This document shows positions 18,940 to 28,204 of a DNA stretch of 64,000 nucleotides, piece by piece; the first letter of the stretch is position 1; each line of letters begins with the position of its first letter. The notes below the pieces were generated by a model, which saw only the letters and a list, made by a program, of their open reading frames with translations, ran no database searches and was not told the origin of the DNA. A program made the position numbers and the translations under genes. This DNA comes from Pseudomonas sp. PSE14. Its GTDB lineage: Bacteria; Pseudomonadota; Gammaproteobacteria; Pseudomonadales; Pseudomonadaceae. The stretch covers positions 372,001 through 436,000 of the forward strand of contig NZ_CP115669.1 in assembly GCF_029203285.1 (NCBI RefSeq), written 5' to 3'.

Positions 18940-20286
18940 GTGTTGAAGAAACTTGCTGTACTGCTGGTGGCAGGGGTGTGGGCCCTGCCGACGCAGGCGA
19001 AAGTCGATGCTGCCGAGGCGGCGCGACTGGGCCGCGACCTGACGCCGATGGGGGCGGAGAAGGCCGGCAACGCCAGCGGCACCATCCCGGCCTGGACGGG
19101 TGGCATCACCGCGCCGCCGGCGGGTTACCAGCCCGGCGCCCACCATATCGATCCCTATGCCGGCGATGCCGTGCAGTACAAGGTCGACAGCAAGAATCTG
19201 GCGCAGTACCAGGCGCTGCTCACCCCGGGCACCCAGGCGCTGCTGCAGGAGAACCCGGATTACTACCTGCGCGTTTTCCCTAGCCGCCGCAGCGCATCCT
19301 TGCCCCAGCGCATTTATGACGCCACCCGCTTCAACGCCGAGAACGCCGAGCTGATCGCCGACGGCAATGGTGTGCAGGGCGCCGCCGCCGGTGTGCCGTT
19401 TCCGATCCCGAAGAGTGGCCTGGAAGCGATCTGGAACCACATCATGCGTTACCGTGGCGAGCAGATTCACATGGTCACCAACCAGGCCGCCGTGCTCGCC
19501 AACGGCAGCTACAACCTGCTCAAGCTCGACCGCTACGTGTACTTCAACTACGGCCGCGAGGGCATGACCCCCCAGGACTTGAACAACACCCTGTTCTACT
19601 ACAAGTACAACGTGGTCGCCCCGGCCAAGCTGGCCGGCTCCGCACTGGTGGTGCAGGAGACCCTCGACCAGGTGCTGTCGATTCGCAAGGCCTGGCGCTT
19701 CAACCGTGGCGAGCGCCGCGTGCGCCGTCTGCCGAGCCTGGCCTACGACAGCCTGCAGCCGGACACCAATGGCCTGGCTACCGCCGACACCGTGGACGTC
19801 TACAACGGTGCGCCGGACCACTACGAGTGGCAGCTGCTGGGCAAGCGCGAGATGCTGGTGCCCTACAACAGCTACGCGGTGCACCAGAAGGGCATTCCCT
19901 ACGCCGACATCCTGCGCACCAAGACCCTCAACCCCGAGCTGTTGCGCTACGAGCCACACCGGGTCTGGGTGGTCGAGGCGACCCTGCGCAAGGGGATGAG
20001 CCATCCGTTTGCCAAGCGCCGCTTCTACCTGGATGAAGACAGCTGGCAGATCCTTGCCACGGATATCTACAACCAGGACGGCAAGCTGATCCGCGCCCAG
20101 GAAGTGCACCCGATCAACTACTACGACGTGCCCACGGTGCTCAGCACCCTGGAGGCGCTGTATGACCTGGATGGCGCGCGCTACTTCGTCGACGGCCTGG
20201 ACAACAACGAGCCGATGTACGACTTCAACGCTCCGCTGGGGCCGCGCGACTTCACCCCGCAGGCGCTGCGCCGCGAGGGTAACTGA
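18940..20286 (+). CDS. DUF1329 exported protein
   Basis: 448 residues with a signal peptide (cleavage near TQAK, residue 20). The start is a GTG at 18940 set 6 nt after AAAGGAG; a TTG at 18943 is an alternative. The DUF1329 pattern is seen from GTIPAWTGGI, through the central beta-rich part, to a C-terminal WQILATDIYNQDGKLIR. Family members are outer-membrane or periplasmic proteins often paired with DUF1302 proteins and RND transporters. Here it stands alone between the trmB terminator and a REP element. Function unknown. Confidence 0.88.
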   Translation: MLKKLAVLLVAGVWALPTQAKVDAAEAARLGRDLTPMGAEKAGNASGTIPAWTGGITAPPAGYQPGAHHIDPYAGDAVQYKVDSKNLAQYQALLTPGTQALLQENPDYYLRVFPSRRSASLPQRIYDATRFNAENAELIADGNGVQGAAAGVPFPIPKSGLEAIWNHIMRYRGEQIHMVTNQAAVLANGSYNLLKLDRYVYFNYGREGMTPQDLNNTLFYYKYNVVAPAKLAGSALVVQETLDQVLSIRKAWRFNRGERRVRRLPSLAYDSLQPDTNGLATADTVDVYNGAPDHYEWQLLGKREMLVPYNSYAVHQKGIPYADILRTKTLNPELLRYEPHRVWVVEATLRKGMSHPFAKRRFYLDEDSWQILATDIYNQDGKLIRAQEVHPINYYDVPTVLSTLEALYDLDGARYFVDGLDNNEPMYDFNAPLGPRDFTPQALRREGN

Positions 20287-20348
20287 GTCCAGCAGAGGCC
20301 GCCGCAAGGCGGCCTTTGTCTATCCGAGCGACGTGGGTGGGCAAACCT

Positions 20349-20440
20349 GTAGGATCGAGGGGGACGCCCAGTCCTTGCTCGCGAACCGCCTCAACGTCGG
20401 TACTGCCGGATGGCACATTCGCGAGCAAGCTCGCTCCTAC
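20349..20440. repeat. REP-type inverted repeat pair, one arm interrupted
   Basis: The right arm, 20418-20440, is a complete 23-nt unit (TTCGCGAGCAAGCTCGCTCC plus TAC). The left arm begins GTAGG at 20349 and ends TTGCTCGCGAA at 20385, but is lengthened by about 14 nt. Same family as the repeats near 32.6, 35.4 and 57.0 kb. Lies after the DUF1329 gene. Confidence 0.85.
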
Positions 20441-20459
20441 AAAGAGCATTCAGCGCGCG

Positions 20460-20714
20460 TTACTCGATCAATTCGGCGCCAAGAACCGTGGTCTCCGGCA
20501 TGCGCATCGGCGCCGGGCTGATCTGCAGGTACTTGATGCTGGTGCGCGGAATGATCAGCAGGTCACCATCCACTTCGATGCTGATGGCTGGCGATTCCAT
20601 CTGCTTGCGGATGCCGCGGGCCACTTCGGCGGGGTCGTCGCTCTGTTGCGGGAAGCGCAGCGCCAGGCGCTGGCCGTCGGTGAAGTGCAGGTAGAGGTGC
20701 TTGATCGGTTTCAT
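20460..20714 (-). CDS. Small conserved protein of unknown function
   Basis: 84 residues from the ATG at 20714, preceded by CGGAGGACAC. A longer open frame continues upstream over the next gene but has no conserved content. The protein is soluble and alternates beta and alpha (KHLYLHFTDGQRLALRF, SIEVDGDLLIIPRTSIKYLQI). No domain recognised. Lies 41 nt after the small membrane protein gene on the same strand. Confidence 0.75.
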   Translation of the reverse strand: MKPIKHLYLHFTDGQRLALRFPQQSDDPAEVARGIRKQMESPAISIEVDGDLLIIPRTSIKYLQISPAPMRMPETTVLGAELIE

Positions 20715-20755
20715 GTGTCCTCCGGCGGTGGGGCCAACCGCCGGAAGCACGCAGG

Positions 20756-21079
20756 TCAGCTGCGGTCGGCGATCATGCCAATCACGAAGAACACTAGCAG
20801 CAGGATCGGCGCCAGGGTGTAGTTGTTGAAGTAACCCAGCCCCTTGGCCAGCCACGGGGTGACGAAGACCATCGCCAGGCCGTAGCCCACGGCGCAGATC
20901 AGCACGAACAGCAGGGTGCGGAAGACGAAGTTCAGGCTGCCGATGCGTTGCTGTATCCACGCATTGATGGCCGGGCCGAACAGCACCAGCACGGTGGCCA
21001 TGATCGCCAGGGCGATATCGGACAAATGGCCACGGCACCAGCGGGAGACGTTGGCAATCAGGTCGAGCGCGAAGTCCAT
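20756..21079 (-). CDS. Small inner-membrane protein, DUF3392-like
   Basis: 107 residues with about three hydrophobic segments (IALAIMATVLVLFGPAI, FVFRTLLFVLICAVGYGLAM, LAPILLLVFFVIGMI). It resembles the DUF3392 family as I recall it. Function unknown. Probably co-transcribed with the small gene after it. Confidence 0.8.
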   Translation of the reverse strand: MDFALDLIANVSRWCRGHLSDIALAIMATVLVLFGPAINAWIQQRIGSLNFVFRTLLFVLICAVGYGLAMVFVTPWLAKGLGYFNNYTLAPILLLVFFVIGMIADRS

Positions 21080-21151
21080 TGGGGCTCCTTGGGATCGAGA
21101 GTCGCCGGGGAGTGTACACGGCGGGCAACGATGACGTCGCCCGGCCGCTTC

Positions 21152-22339
21152 TCAAGGCAGGAAACGCTGCAGCAGGTCGTTGAGGAATAGCTGGCCGCGT
21201 TCGGTCGGGGCCAGGCGCTGCGGGTCGTCGACCAGCAGGCCGTCCTTGCGTGCCTGCCGGCAGGCTTCGTCGATGGCGGCCAATGGCAGGCCGGTGCGCT
21301 CGGTGAAGGTCGCCGCGGAGACGCCGTCGGTCAGGCGCAGCGCGTTCATCATGAACTCGAAGGGCAGGTCGTCCGCTTCCAGGTCACGTTCGCCGGCCTG
21401 GAAGGGCTTCTCCGGGTTCAGGTAGTCCTTCGGCAGGCGGGTCTTCCAGGTGCGCAGGATGCGCCCCTCCGGCGTGCTCAGCTTGGCATGGGCGCCGGCG
21501 CCGATGCCGAGGAAGTCGCCGAAGGTCCAGTAGTTCAGGTTGTGCCGCGCGCGCTTGCCGTCACGGGCGTAGGCGGAGGTTTCGTACTGCAGGTAGCCCG
21601 CCTGCGCGAGCAGGGCCTGGCCGGCTTCCTGGATTTCCCACAGCTGGTCGTCCTCAGGCAACTCCGGCGGCTGGCTCCAGAACACCGTGTTCGGTTCCAT
21701 TGTCAGCTGGTACCAGGACAGGTGCGTCGGTGCCAGGGCGATGGCCTGCTGCAGATCGCTCAGCGCATCGGCGACGCTCTGCTCCGGCAGGCCGTGCATC
21801 AGGTCCAGGTTGAAGTTGTCGAAGCCAGCGCGGCGGGCCATTTCGGCGGCGCGCACGGCTTCCTCGCCGTCATGGATGCGGCCCAATGCCTTGAGCTTTT
21901 CGGCCTGGAAGCTCTGCACGCCGATGGACAGGCGGTTGATGCCGAGCTTGCGGTAATCGGCGAACTTGGCCTGCTCGAAGGTGCCGGGGTTGGCTTCCAG
22001 GGTGATTTCGATATCGCTCTCGAAACCGACCTGCTTTTCCAGGCCTTCGAGGATGCGCCCCAATGCGCTGGCGGAGAACAGGCTCGGCGTGCCGCCTCCG
22101 AAGAAGATCGAGGTCAGCTTGCGGCCGTGCACGTGCGCGCCGTCAGCGGCCAGGTCGGCCAGCAGCGCTTCGACGTAGGCGTCTTCCGGCAGTTCGGGGC
22201 CGGCGGCGTGGGAGTTGAAGTCGCAGTAGGGGCATTTGCGCACGCACCAGGGGATGTGCACGTACGCGGACAGCGGCGGCAGGCGGAAGCCGGAAACCAC
22301 CGGCCCGGCGTCGAGCCCGTGGCTTCCTGCCTGGCTCAT
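21152..22339 (-). CDS. hemW: Radical SAM heme chaperone HemW
   Basis: 395 residues from the ATG at 22339, which overlaps the rdgB stop by 4 nt; the open frame before it overlaps rdgB. The radical SAM cluster motif is CVRKCPYC after SAYVHIPW, followed by [10 protein letters not shown]. HemW proteins bind heme and help its insertion into respiratory enzymes. They were formerly called HemN-like coproporphyrinogen oxidases, but lack that activity. Confidence 0.95.
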   Translation of the reverse strand: MSQAGSHGLDAGPVVSGFRLPPLSAYVHIPWCVRKCPYCDFNSHAAGPELPEDAYVEALLADLAADGAHVHGRKLTSIFFGGGTPSLFSASALGRILEGLEKQVGFESDIEITLEANPGTFEQAKFADYRKLGINRLSIGVQSFQAEKLKALGRIHDGEEAVRAAEMARRAGFDNFNLDLMHGLPEQSVADALSDLQQAIALAPTHLSWYQLTMEPNTVFWSQPPELPEDDQLWEIQEAGQALLAQAGYLQYETSAYARDGKRARHNLNYWTFGDFLGIGAGAHAKLSTPEGRILRTWKTRLPKDYLNPEKPFQAGERDLEADDLPFEFMMNALRLTDGVSAATFTERTGLPLAAIDEACRQARKDGLLVDDPQRLAPTERGQLFLNDLLQRFLP

Positions 22340-22929
22340 AGACCCAGCCGCTGCTTCAGCAGGGCCATCGCGCGGGCGCGGTGGCTGAGCTGGTTCTTCT
22401 GCTCTGGCGGCAGTTCGGCGCTGGAGCATTCGGTTTCTGGCACCCAGAACAGCGGGTCATAGCCGAAGCCGTGCTCGCCGCGGGCTTCGCGCAGGATGCT
22501 GCCGTGCCAGAGGCCTTCGCAGAGGATGGGCAGCGGGTCGTCGGCGTGGCGGACCAGGGCCAGCACGCTGACGAACTGGGCGCCGCGCTCCTCGTCCGGC
22601 ACGTCCTTGAGGGCGTCCAGCAGCTTGGCGTTGTTCGCCGCGTCCCCCTTGCCGTCGGCATAGCGGGCGGAATAGATGCCCGGCGCGCCGCCGAGGTAGT
22701 CCACCGCCAGGCCCGAGTCGTCGGCCAGTGCCGGCAGGCCGGAGATGCGTGCGGCGTTGCGGGCCTTGAGGATGGCGTTCTCGACGAAGGAAAGACCGGT
22801 TTCTTCCGGTTCCACATCACTGAACTCGCCGATCGAGCGCACCTTCACGTGGGCGCCGAGCATGGCCTGGAGTTCCTTGAGTTTGCCGGCGTTGTGACTG
22901 GCCAGCACCAGTTGTTCGAGCTTGATCAT
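22336..22929 (-). CDS. rdgB: dITP/XTP pyrophosphatase RdgB
   Basis: 197 residues. Hydrolyses dITP, XTP and ITP to keep them out of DNA and RNA. The motifs [12 protein letters not shown] at the N-terminus, [14 protein letters not shown] and GFGYDPLF are diagnostic. Overlaps both neighbours by 4 nt (DUF4426 gene before, hemW after), so the three genes form one operon. Confidence 0.97.
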   Translation of the reverse strand: MIKLEQLVLASHNAGKLKELQAMLGAHVKVRSIGEFSDVEPEETGLSFVENAILKARNAARISGLPALADDSGLAVDYLGGAPGIYSARYADGKGDAANNAKLLDALKDVPDEERGAQFVSVLALVRHADDPLPILCEGLWHGSILREARGEHGFGYDPLFWVPETECSSAELPPEQKNQLSHRARAMALLKQRLGL

Positions 22930-23348
22930 TCGTCGGGGAAGATTTCCTGCATGAAGTCGAAGCTCTGCGGAGCTCCGCCTCCGGACTGGACCTGGATGGT
23001 GAAGGTCAGGGTCTCGCGGCCTTCGATGGGGAACTGCGCCAGGTTGTAGACGGCGCCTTCCTCGACCACGCGCTTGAAGGTCAGGGGGATTTCCTGGCCC
23101 ATCAGGTTCTTGGCACTGCCGGCGACCGTGGCGTTGGCCGGCTTGCCGTTGGTGTCCAGCGGCACGATGTTGACCACGCCCTGGGTCTTGCTGCGCACCA
23201 CGCCCACGGCCTGAGCGACCTTGGGCTGGAGGAAGCTGGAGTTAAACACGCTGTAGTGGACCTGGAGGTCACCCAGGCGTTTGACCTGCTCGGCGACGGC
23301 GGGCAGGGCCAAGACCAGGCAGGCGATGAAGGTAAGCAGGCGGCGCAT
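22926..23348 (-). CDS. DUF4426 exported protein
   Basis: 140 residues with a signal peptide ending ALPAVAE (about residue 19). The mature part is a beta-rich domain ([29 protein letters not shown]). The family is common in gammaproteobacteria next to rdgB and metW and has no firm function. Follows metW by 20 nt. Confidence 0.88.
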   Translation of the reverse strand: MRRLLTFIACLVLALPAVAEQVKRLGDLQVHYSVFNSSFLQPKVAQAVGVVRSKTQGVVNIVPLDTNGKPANATVAGSAKNLMGQEIPLTFKRVVEEGAVYNLAQFPIEGRETLTFTIQVQSGGGAPQSFDFMQEIFPDE

Positions 23349-23368
23349 GATAGTTCTCCTGGGGGCGA

Positions 23369-23989
23369 TCAGATGGCGATGCGATGGTCCTGCACGCCAG
23401 GGCCACTGACCCGGTAGATACCGATCTCACCCAACAGATTAGGCCAGATTCGCGAGGCCCAGCCATGCTGGTGCTCGCGGTCCACCGCCAGATGGTCGAG
23501 AACCTTCACCTGCAACTGCCGGCACAGGGCCTCGAAGTCGCGGAAGGTGCAGAAGTGAATGTTCGGCGTGTTGTACCAAGTGTACGGAAGGAAGTCCGAC
23601 ACCGGCATGCGACCGTTGCGCGCGAGGTACCAGCGGCAGCGCCAGTGGCCGAAGTTGGGGAAGGTGATGATGCAGGTCTTGCCCACCCGCAGCATTTCCG
23701 TCAGCACCTTGTCCGGGTAGCGCAGGGCTTGCAGGGACTGGGTCATCACGACCACGTCGAAGCTGTTGCTACCGAAGTTGTCCAGGCCCTTGTCCAGGTC
23801 CTGTTCGATGACGTTGACGCCACGCTCGATGCATTTGGCGATCTTTTCGGCGTCAATTTCCAGCCCGTAGCCGCTGACCTGCTTGTGGTCACGCAGCCAG
23901 GCGAGCAATTCGCCATCGCCGCAGCCCAGGTCGAGTACCCGGCTGCCGGCGGGGATCCAGTCTTGGATGATGTCCAGGTCGGCGCGCAT
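23369..23989 (-). CDS. metW: Methionine biosynthesis protein MetW
   Basis: 206 residues. SAM-methyltransferase fold with motif I VLDLGCGDGELLAWL near residue 20. MetW is needed with MetX for homoserine acylation in Pseudomonas-type methionine synthesis. Starts 11 nt after the metX stop, as in the usual metXW pair. Confidence 0.95.
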   Translation of the reverse strand: MRADLDIIQDWIPAGSRVLDLGCGDGELLAWLRDHKQVSGYGLEIDAEKIAKCIERGVNVIEQDLDKGLDNFGSNSFDVVVMTQSLQALRYPDKVLTEMLRVGKTCIITFPNFGHWRCRWYLARNGRMPVSDFLPYTWYNTPNIHFCTFRDFEALCRQLQVKVLDHLAVDREHQHGWASRIWPNLLGEIGIYRVSGPGVQDHRIAI

Positions 23990-24000
23990 GGCGTTCCTTC

Positions 24001-25140
24001 TTATACGCTGATGCGGTTCATGTAACCGCTGAAGGCTTGCAGATAGCGGGGAATCGGCATCAGGAAGGCGTCGTGGCCTTGCGGTGCGTCGATTTCCAGG
24101 TAGCTGACGTTCTTCTTCGCCGCCAGCAGGGCGTCGACGATTTCCCGCGAGCGCGCCGGGGAGAAGCGCCAGTCGGTGGTGAAGGACATCAGGCAGAAGT
24201 CCGCTTTCACTCCGGCCAGGGTTCGCGCCAGGTCGTCGCCATGGGCGGCGGCGGGGTCGAAGTAGTCCAGCGCCTTGGTCATCAGCAGGTAGGTGTTGGC
24301 GTCGAAGCGGGTGGAAAATTCCTCGCCCTGGTAGCGCAGGTAGCTTTCCACCTGGAACTCGACGCTGTGCAGGTCGTAGTTGAGCTTCTCCGACTTCATG
24401 TCGCGGCCGAACTTGGCGCCCATGGCGTCATCGGAGAGGTAGGTGATGTGCCCGACCATTCGCGCCAGGCTCAGGCCGCGGCGGGGGATCGCGTCATGCT
24501 CCTGGAAATGGCCGCCGAAGAACTCGGGGTCCGAGAGGATCGCCTGGCGTGCCACTTCGTTGAAGGCGATGTTCTGCGCCGACAGCTTGGGCGCGCTGGC
24601 GATGCACAAGCAGTGACGCACGCGCTCGGGGTAGCTGATGGTCCATTGCAGGGCCTGCATGCCGCCCAGGCTGCCACCGATCACCGCCGCCCACTGGTCG
24701 ATGCCCAGGCGGTCGGCCAGGCGCGCCTGGCTGTGTACCCAGTCTTCCACGGTGACCACCGGGAAGTCGGCGCCATAGACCTTGCCGGTGGCCGGATTGA
24801 GGCTGGTCGGCCCGGTGGAGCCGTTGCAGCCGCCCAGGTTGTTCAGCGCGACGACGAAGAACTTGCGGGTGTCGATGGGCTTGCCGGGGCCGATGCAGCT
24901 GTCCCACCAGCCGGGCTTGCGGTCTTCGCTGCTGTGGTAGCCGGCGGCGTGGTGGTGGCCGGACAGCGCGTGGCAGATCAGCACGGCGTTGCTCGCCGTG
25001 GCGTTCAGCTCGCCGTAGGTCTCGATCACCAGCTGGTATTCGGGCAGCGTCTTGCCGCAGGCCAGGGGCAGCGGCTCATTGAACTGCAACGTCTGGGGGG
25101 AGACCAGACCGACGGAATCTTCGGGGAAGACTGTTGGCAT
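24001..25140 (-). CDS. metX: Homoserine O-acyltransferase MetX (succinyl type expected)
   Basis: 379 residues. Acylates L-homoserine in the first step of methionine synthesis. Alpha/beta-hydrolase fold, nucleophile Ser157 in GGSLGGMQ, catalytic His in APQGHDAF near the C-terminus. Pseudomonas MetX enzymes are reported to use succinyl-CoA; sequence here is very close, but acyl choice was not tested. Pairs with metW. Confidence 0.95.
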   Translation of the reverse strand: MPTVFPEDSVGLVSPQTLQFNEPLPLACGKTLPEYQLVIETYGELNATASNAVLICHALSGHHHAAGYHSSEDRKPGWWDSCIGPGKPIDTRKFFVVALNNLGGCNGSTGPTSLNPATGKVYGADFPVVTVEDWVHSQARLADRLGIDQWAAVIGGSLGGMQALQWTISYPERVRHCLCIASAPKLSAQNIAFNEVARQAILSDPEFFGGHFQEHDAIPRRGLSLARMVGHITYLSDDAMGAKFGRDMKSEKLNYDLHSVEFQVESYLRYQGEEFSTRFDANTYLLMTKALDYFDPAAAHGDDLARTLAGVKADFCLMSFTTDWRFSPARSREIVDALLAAKKNVSYLEIDAPQGHDAFLMPIPRYLQAFSGYMNRISV

Positions 25141-25215
25141 CGACCCAGCTCATGAATAAAAAAGGAGAGCCAGTCTAAAGAGCGCCGCCCCTAGCGGCAA
25201 GCGCTGGGGCGGGGT

Positions 25216-27183
25216 TCAGGCGCGCTGCGAGCCGGGTAGTGTGACGACCTTGGCTTGGCGGTGCAGCGGCGAGGGGCGACGCAGTTGGCGGAGGATGTCG
25301 GAGGCCTCGGCGAGCTGCTTTTCCAGCTCGTCGGTATAGCGCCCCAGCAGCAGCGAGCGCTGCCGTGCCTGCTGGGTTTCCTGGGCCAGCGCCTTGAGCC
25401 GCAGCATGTGGGTTTCCAGCAACTGCTTGTGCTCCAGGCTGTACTGCATCAGTGGCATCAGCGCATCGGTGGCCCACTGCTCGGCCTCCTCGCGCAGGCG
25501 CAGGTGCAGGCCGATGACTTCCTGGGCCACGGTGGCGAAGAAGCGTCGGGTGAGGGTGCGCTGCTCGGTGAGCAGGGTTTTCAGGTGCAGGCGGAAGCGG
25601 TCGGCCTTGTCCTGCAGCTTGGCCAGCTCGCGCAGGTAACGCTCGACGCTGAACTGCGGGGCGTCCAGGGCGTTGAGCGGGTTTTCCTGGTTATGCCGCT
25701 GGTAGATGGCCGCGACCATGCGGTTGGCCGTCTCCGCCTCATGGTGCAGGCCGACCAGGTCCCCCTGCACGGTGTGGAAGAACTGCAGGATCGCCTGGTT
25801 GATGCCCACGGTGGTCCAGCTTCCGCGCAGCTTCTGGTGGACCCGCTTCAGATGCAGTTCCAGGCGCTCGGGGTGCAGCGCCTCGCGCAGTTGCTCGCCC
25901 TGGTGGCGCAGCAGGCGCTGGTTGGTCTTCAGGTTGAGCAGGCGCTTGTGGTGCTGGCTGTGGTCTTCCTTGGTCCTGGCGGTCAGCTCGAACAGCAACT
26001 GACCGCTGTCGTGCTGCTGGCTGTCGAGCAGCGCATGCTGCTCCTTCACCTTCTCCAGGCGCACGCGCAGGGTGTGCTGGGTGTTGTGCGCCAGGGACAA
26101 CACCTGGCCGACCACGGCGCTTTCGAGCAGGCGCTCCTTCTGCGTGACGATGCGCTCGCAGAGCAGGTCCTCCAGGCTTTCCAACTGGCTGCGGGCCAGC
26201 AGCTCGCGGTCGCCGCGCACCTTGGCCAGCAGTGCCTGCTTGGCCGAGAGCGGCAGCACGTCGTTGCGGGCGATGCCCAGCTGGCGTGCGGTGGCCTCCT
26301 GGATCTGGCGAATAGCGCCCTGCACGAAGCTTTCGCCGGCCAGGTCGTCCCACAGCACGTCGATCTTGTTCAGCACCGCGTAGAGCGTGGTGTGGCTGTC
26401 CTCGCTCAGCTGGCGGATATGGTTCTCCCAGATCGCCATGTCGGAAGCGGTGACGCCGGTGTCGGCGGCCAGCAGGAACAGGATCGACTGGGCGGCGGGC
26501 AGCATCGACAGGGTGAGTTCGGGCTCGCTGCCCAGCGCGTTCAGGCCCGGAGTGTCGAGGATGCGCAGTCCCTGGCGCAGCAGTGGATGGTCGAAGTTGA
26601 CCAGCGCATGGCGCCAGGCCGGCACCAGCACCATGCCGGGCTTGTCGGTGGTTTCCAGCAGGTCCGGGTGGAAGCCCAGCTGGATGGCCTGTTCCACCGG
26701 CAGTGGTTTGGTCTTGGCGACCTGGGCGAAGGCTTCGGCCATGTTCGCCGGGTCCGAGGTGTCCAGCGGAATGTTCACCCAGTGCCGGGGAATGCGCTTG
26801 AACTGCGCGACGCTGGCGTCGGCCACGCGGGTCTCGATCGGCAGCAGGCGGATGTAGGGGCGCTCCGAGCGCGGGTCGAAGAACAGCTCGGTGGGGCACA
26901 TGGTGGTGCGCCCGGCGTGGGACGGCAGCATGCGCCGGCCGTAGCCGGCGAAGAACAGGCTGTTGATCAGCTCGGTCTTGCCGCGCGAATACTCGCCGAC
27001 GAAGGCCAGGGTGATGTGGTCGACGCGCAACAGGCGCAGGGTGCGTTCGAGGCGGCTCTCGATGTCCGGCGTGTTCAGCCGGCAACGCTCCAGCAGGCTG
27101 CGATAACGGGTGATCTCCCGGACCAGCTCCCGCTTCCAGGTAACGTAGGCATCGATCTGCTGACTGAGACGCTCCATGCTCAT
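25216..27183 (-). CDS. Dynamin-like large GTPase
   Basis: 655 residues. The GTPase domain has a P-loop GEYSRGKTE at 63-71, a likely switch threonine in GRTTMCPTEL (about 91-100), DTPG at 210-213 and NKID at 272-275. From about 330 on it is long, charged and helical (KVKEQHALLDSQQ, LAKLQDKADRFRLHL), as in dynamin-family stalks. No obvious transmembrane segment or hydrophobic paddle is seen. Bacterial relatives act in membrane remodelling or phage defence, but no role is shown here. Lies alone between metX and the DUF167 gene, same strand. Confidence 0.85.
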   Translation of the reverse strand: MSMERLSQQIDAYVTWKRELVREITRYRSLLERCRLNTPDIESRLERTLRLLRVDHITLAFVGEYSRGKTELINSLFFAGYGRRMLPSHAGRTTMCPTELFFDPRSERPYIRLLPIETRVADASVAQFKRIPRHWVNIPLDTSDPANMAEAFAQVAKTKPLPVEQAIQLGFHPDLLETTDKPGMVLVPAWRHALVNFDHPLLRQGLRILDTPGLNALGSEPELTLSMLPAAQSILFLLAADTGVTASDMAIWENHIRQLSEDSHTTLYAVLNKIDVLWDDLAGESFVQGAIRQIQEATARQLGIARNDVLPLSAKQALLAKVRGDRELLARSQLESLEDLLCERIVTQKERLLESAVVGQVLSLAHNTQHTLRVRLEKVKEQHALLDSQQHDSGQLLFELTARTKEDHSQHHKRLLNLKTNQRLLRHQGEQLREALHPERLELHLKRVHQKLRGSWTTVGINQAILQFFHTVQGDLVGLHHEAETANRMVAAIYQRHNQENPLNALDAPQFSVERYLRELAKLQDKADRFRLHLKTLLTEQRTLTRRFFATVAQEVIGLHLRLREEAEQWATDALMPLMQYSLEHKQLLETHMLRLKALAQETQQARQRSLLLGRYTDELEKQLAEASDILRQLRRPSPLHRQAKVVTLPGSQRA

Positions 27184-27301
27184 TCAGGCGGTTCCTTAGG
27201 CTGGCGCGTCCTGCGCGGGGATGAATACCCCGGATTATGCGATGGCGCGCAGTAGCGTCAATTGGCCTTCATCACAATACCGCGCGTAAGGTCGGCCAAG
27301 G

Positions 27302-27592
27302 CTACCGAGCGGTAATCCCCAGCTCTTCCGGGAGCTTCGACGGCTTGGGAATGCGCACACGTTTCTGCCGGTTCAGCTCGCCGCTTTCCAGTTTCACCTG
27401 GCTCTTGGGCACGCCGAAGGCCTTGCCGAGGAAGGCCAGCAGATGGGCGTTGGCCTTGCCTTCCACGGGCGGCGCGGTGAGGCGGATTTTCAGGCGCTCA
27501 CCGTGCAACCCGGCGAACTCGTCACGGCTCGCCTTGGGTTGCAGGTGGCAGTCGAGGATCAGGTCCTCGCCGTCCCAGTGGTAGAACGGCAT
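27302..27592 (-). CDS. DUF167 (YggU) family protein
   Basis: 96 residues from the ATG at 27592. Typical motifs: LQPKASRDEFAGLHGERLKIRLTAPPVEGKANAHL split over residues 17-51, and a basic C-terminus. Follows yggT after 5 nt. Function unknown though the family is very widespread. Confidence 0.92.
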   Translation of the reverse strand: MPFYHWDGEDLILDCHLQPKASRDEFAGLHGERLKIRLTAPPVEGKANAHLLAFLGKAFGVPKSQVKLESGELNRQKRVRIPKPSKLPEELGITAR

Positions 27593-27597
27593 GCCAA

Positions 27598-28191
27598 TTA
27601 CATGAACGGGCTGAGGATCTGCGGCATCCCGGTCATCGCGGCCAGGTTGCCGATCACCAGCATGTCGATCAGTTTCAGCGCGATGAAGGCGAAGATCGGC
27701 GAGATATCCAGGCCGCCGAGGTTTGGCAGCAGCTTGCGGAAGGGTGCCAGGAAGGGCTCGCAGATCTGGTTCACCAGCTGGGCGCCGGGGTTGTAGCTGC
27801 CCGGGGCGACCCAGGAGAGGATCACGCTGATGATCAGGGCGAAGAAGAACACCTTGAGGAACAGCGAGGTCACCGCGATCACCGACCACACCAGCAGTTG
27901 CAGGATGTAGCCGCCGACGCCGTAGCCCATCAGGGTCAGGGTGACGATCATCAGCACCAGCTGGACCAGGATGGCCAGCACCAGCGAGGCGAAGTCGACG
28001 CCGCCGAAGCCGGGGATGATGCGACGCAGCGGGTTCAGCAGCGGCTTGGTGGCGCGCACGATGAACTGGCTGAGCGGGTTGTAGAAGTCGGCGCGCACCA
28101 GTTGCAGGATGAAGCGCAGCAGGACGATCAGCAGGTACAGGCTGCCGAGGGTCTGGATGACGTAGATGGCGGCGGTGGAAAGACCGGTCAT
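27598..28191 (-). CDS. yggT: YggT-family inner-membrane protein
   Basis: 197 residues, two YggT repeats, each with two TM segments; the conserved NPLSQFIVRATKPLLNPLRR and the second copy NQICEPFLAPFRKLLP are visible. Genetically linked to proC and yggS in many gammaproteobacteria. Function not settled, osmotic protection has been suggested in other species. Confidence 0.93.
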   Translation of the reverse strand: MTGLSTAAIYVIQTLGSLYLLIVLLRFILQLVRADFYNPLSQFIVRATKPLLNPLRRIIPGFGGVDFASLVLAILVQLVLMIVTLTLMGYGVGGYILQLLVWSVIAVTSLFLKVFFFALIISVILSWVAPGSYNPGAQLVNQICEPFLAPFRKLLPNLGGLDISPIFAFIALKLIDMLVIGNLAAMTGMPQILSPFM

Positions 28192-28204
28192 TGAGGGCTC
28201 CTTG

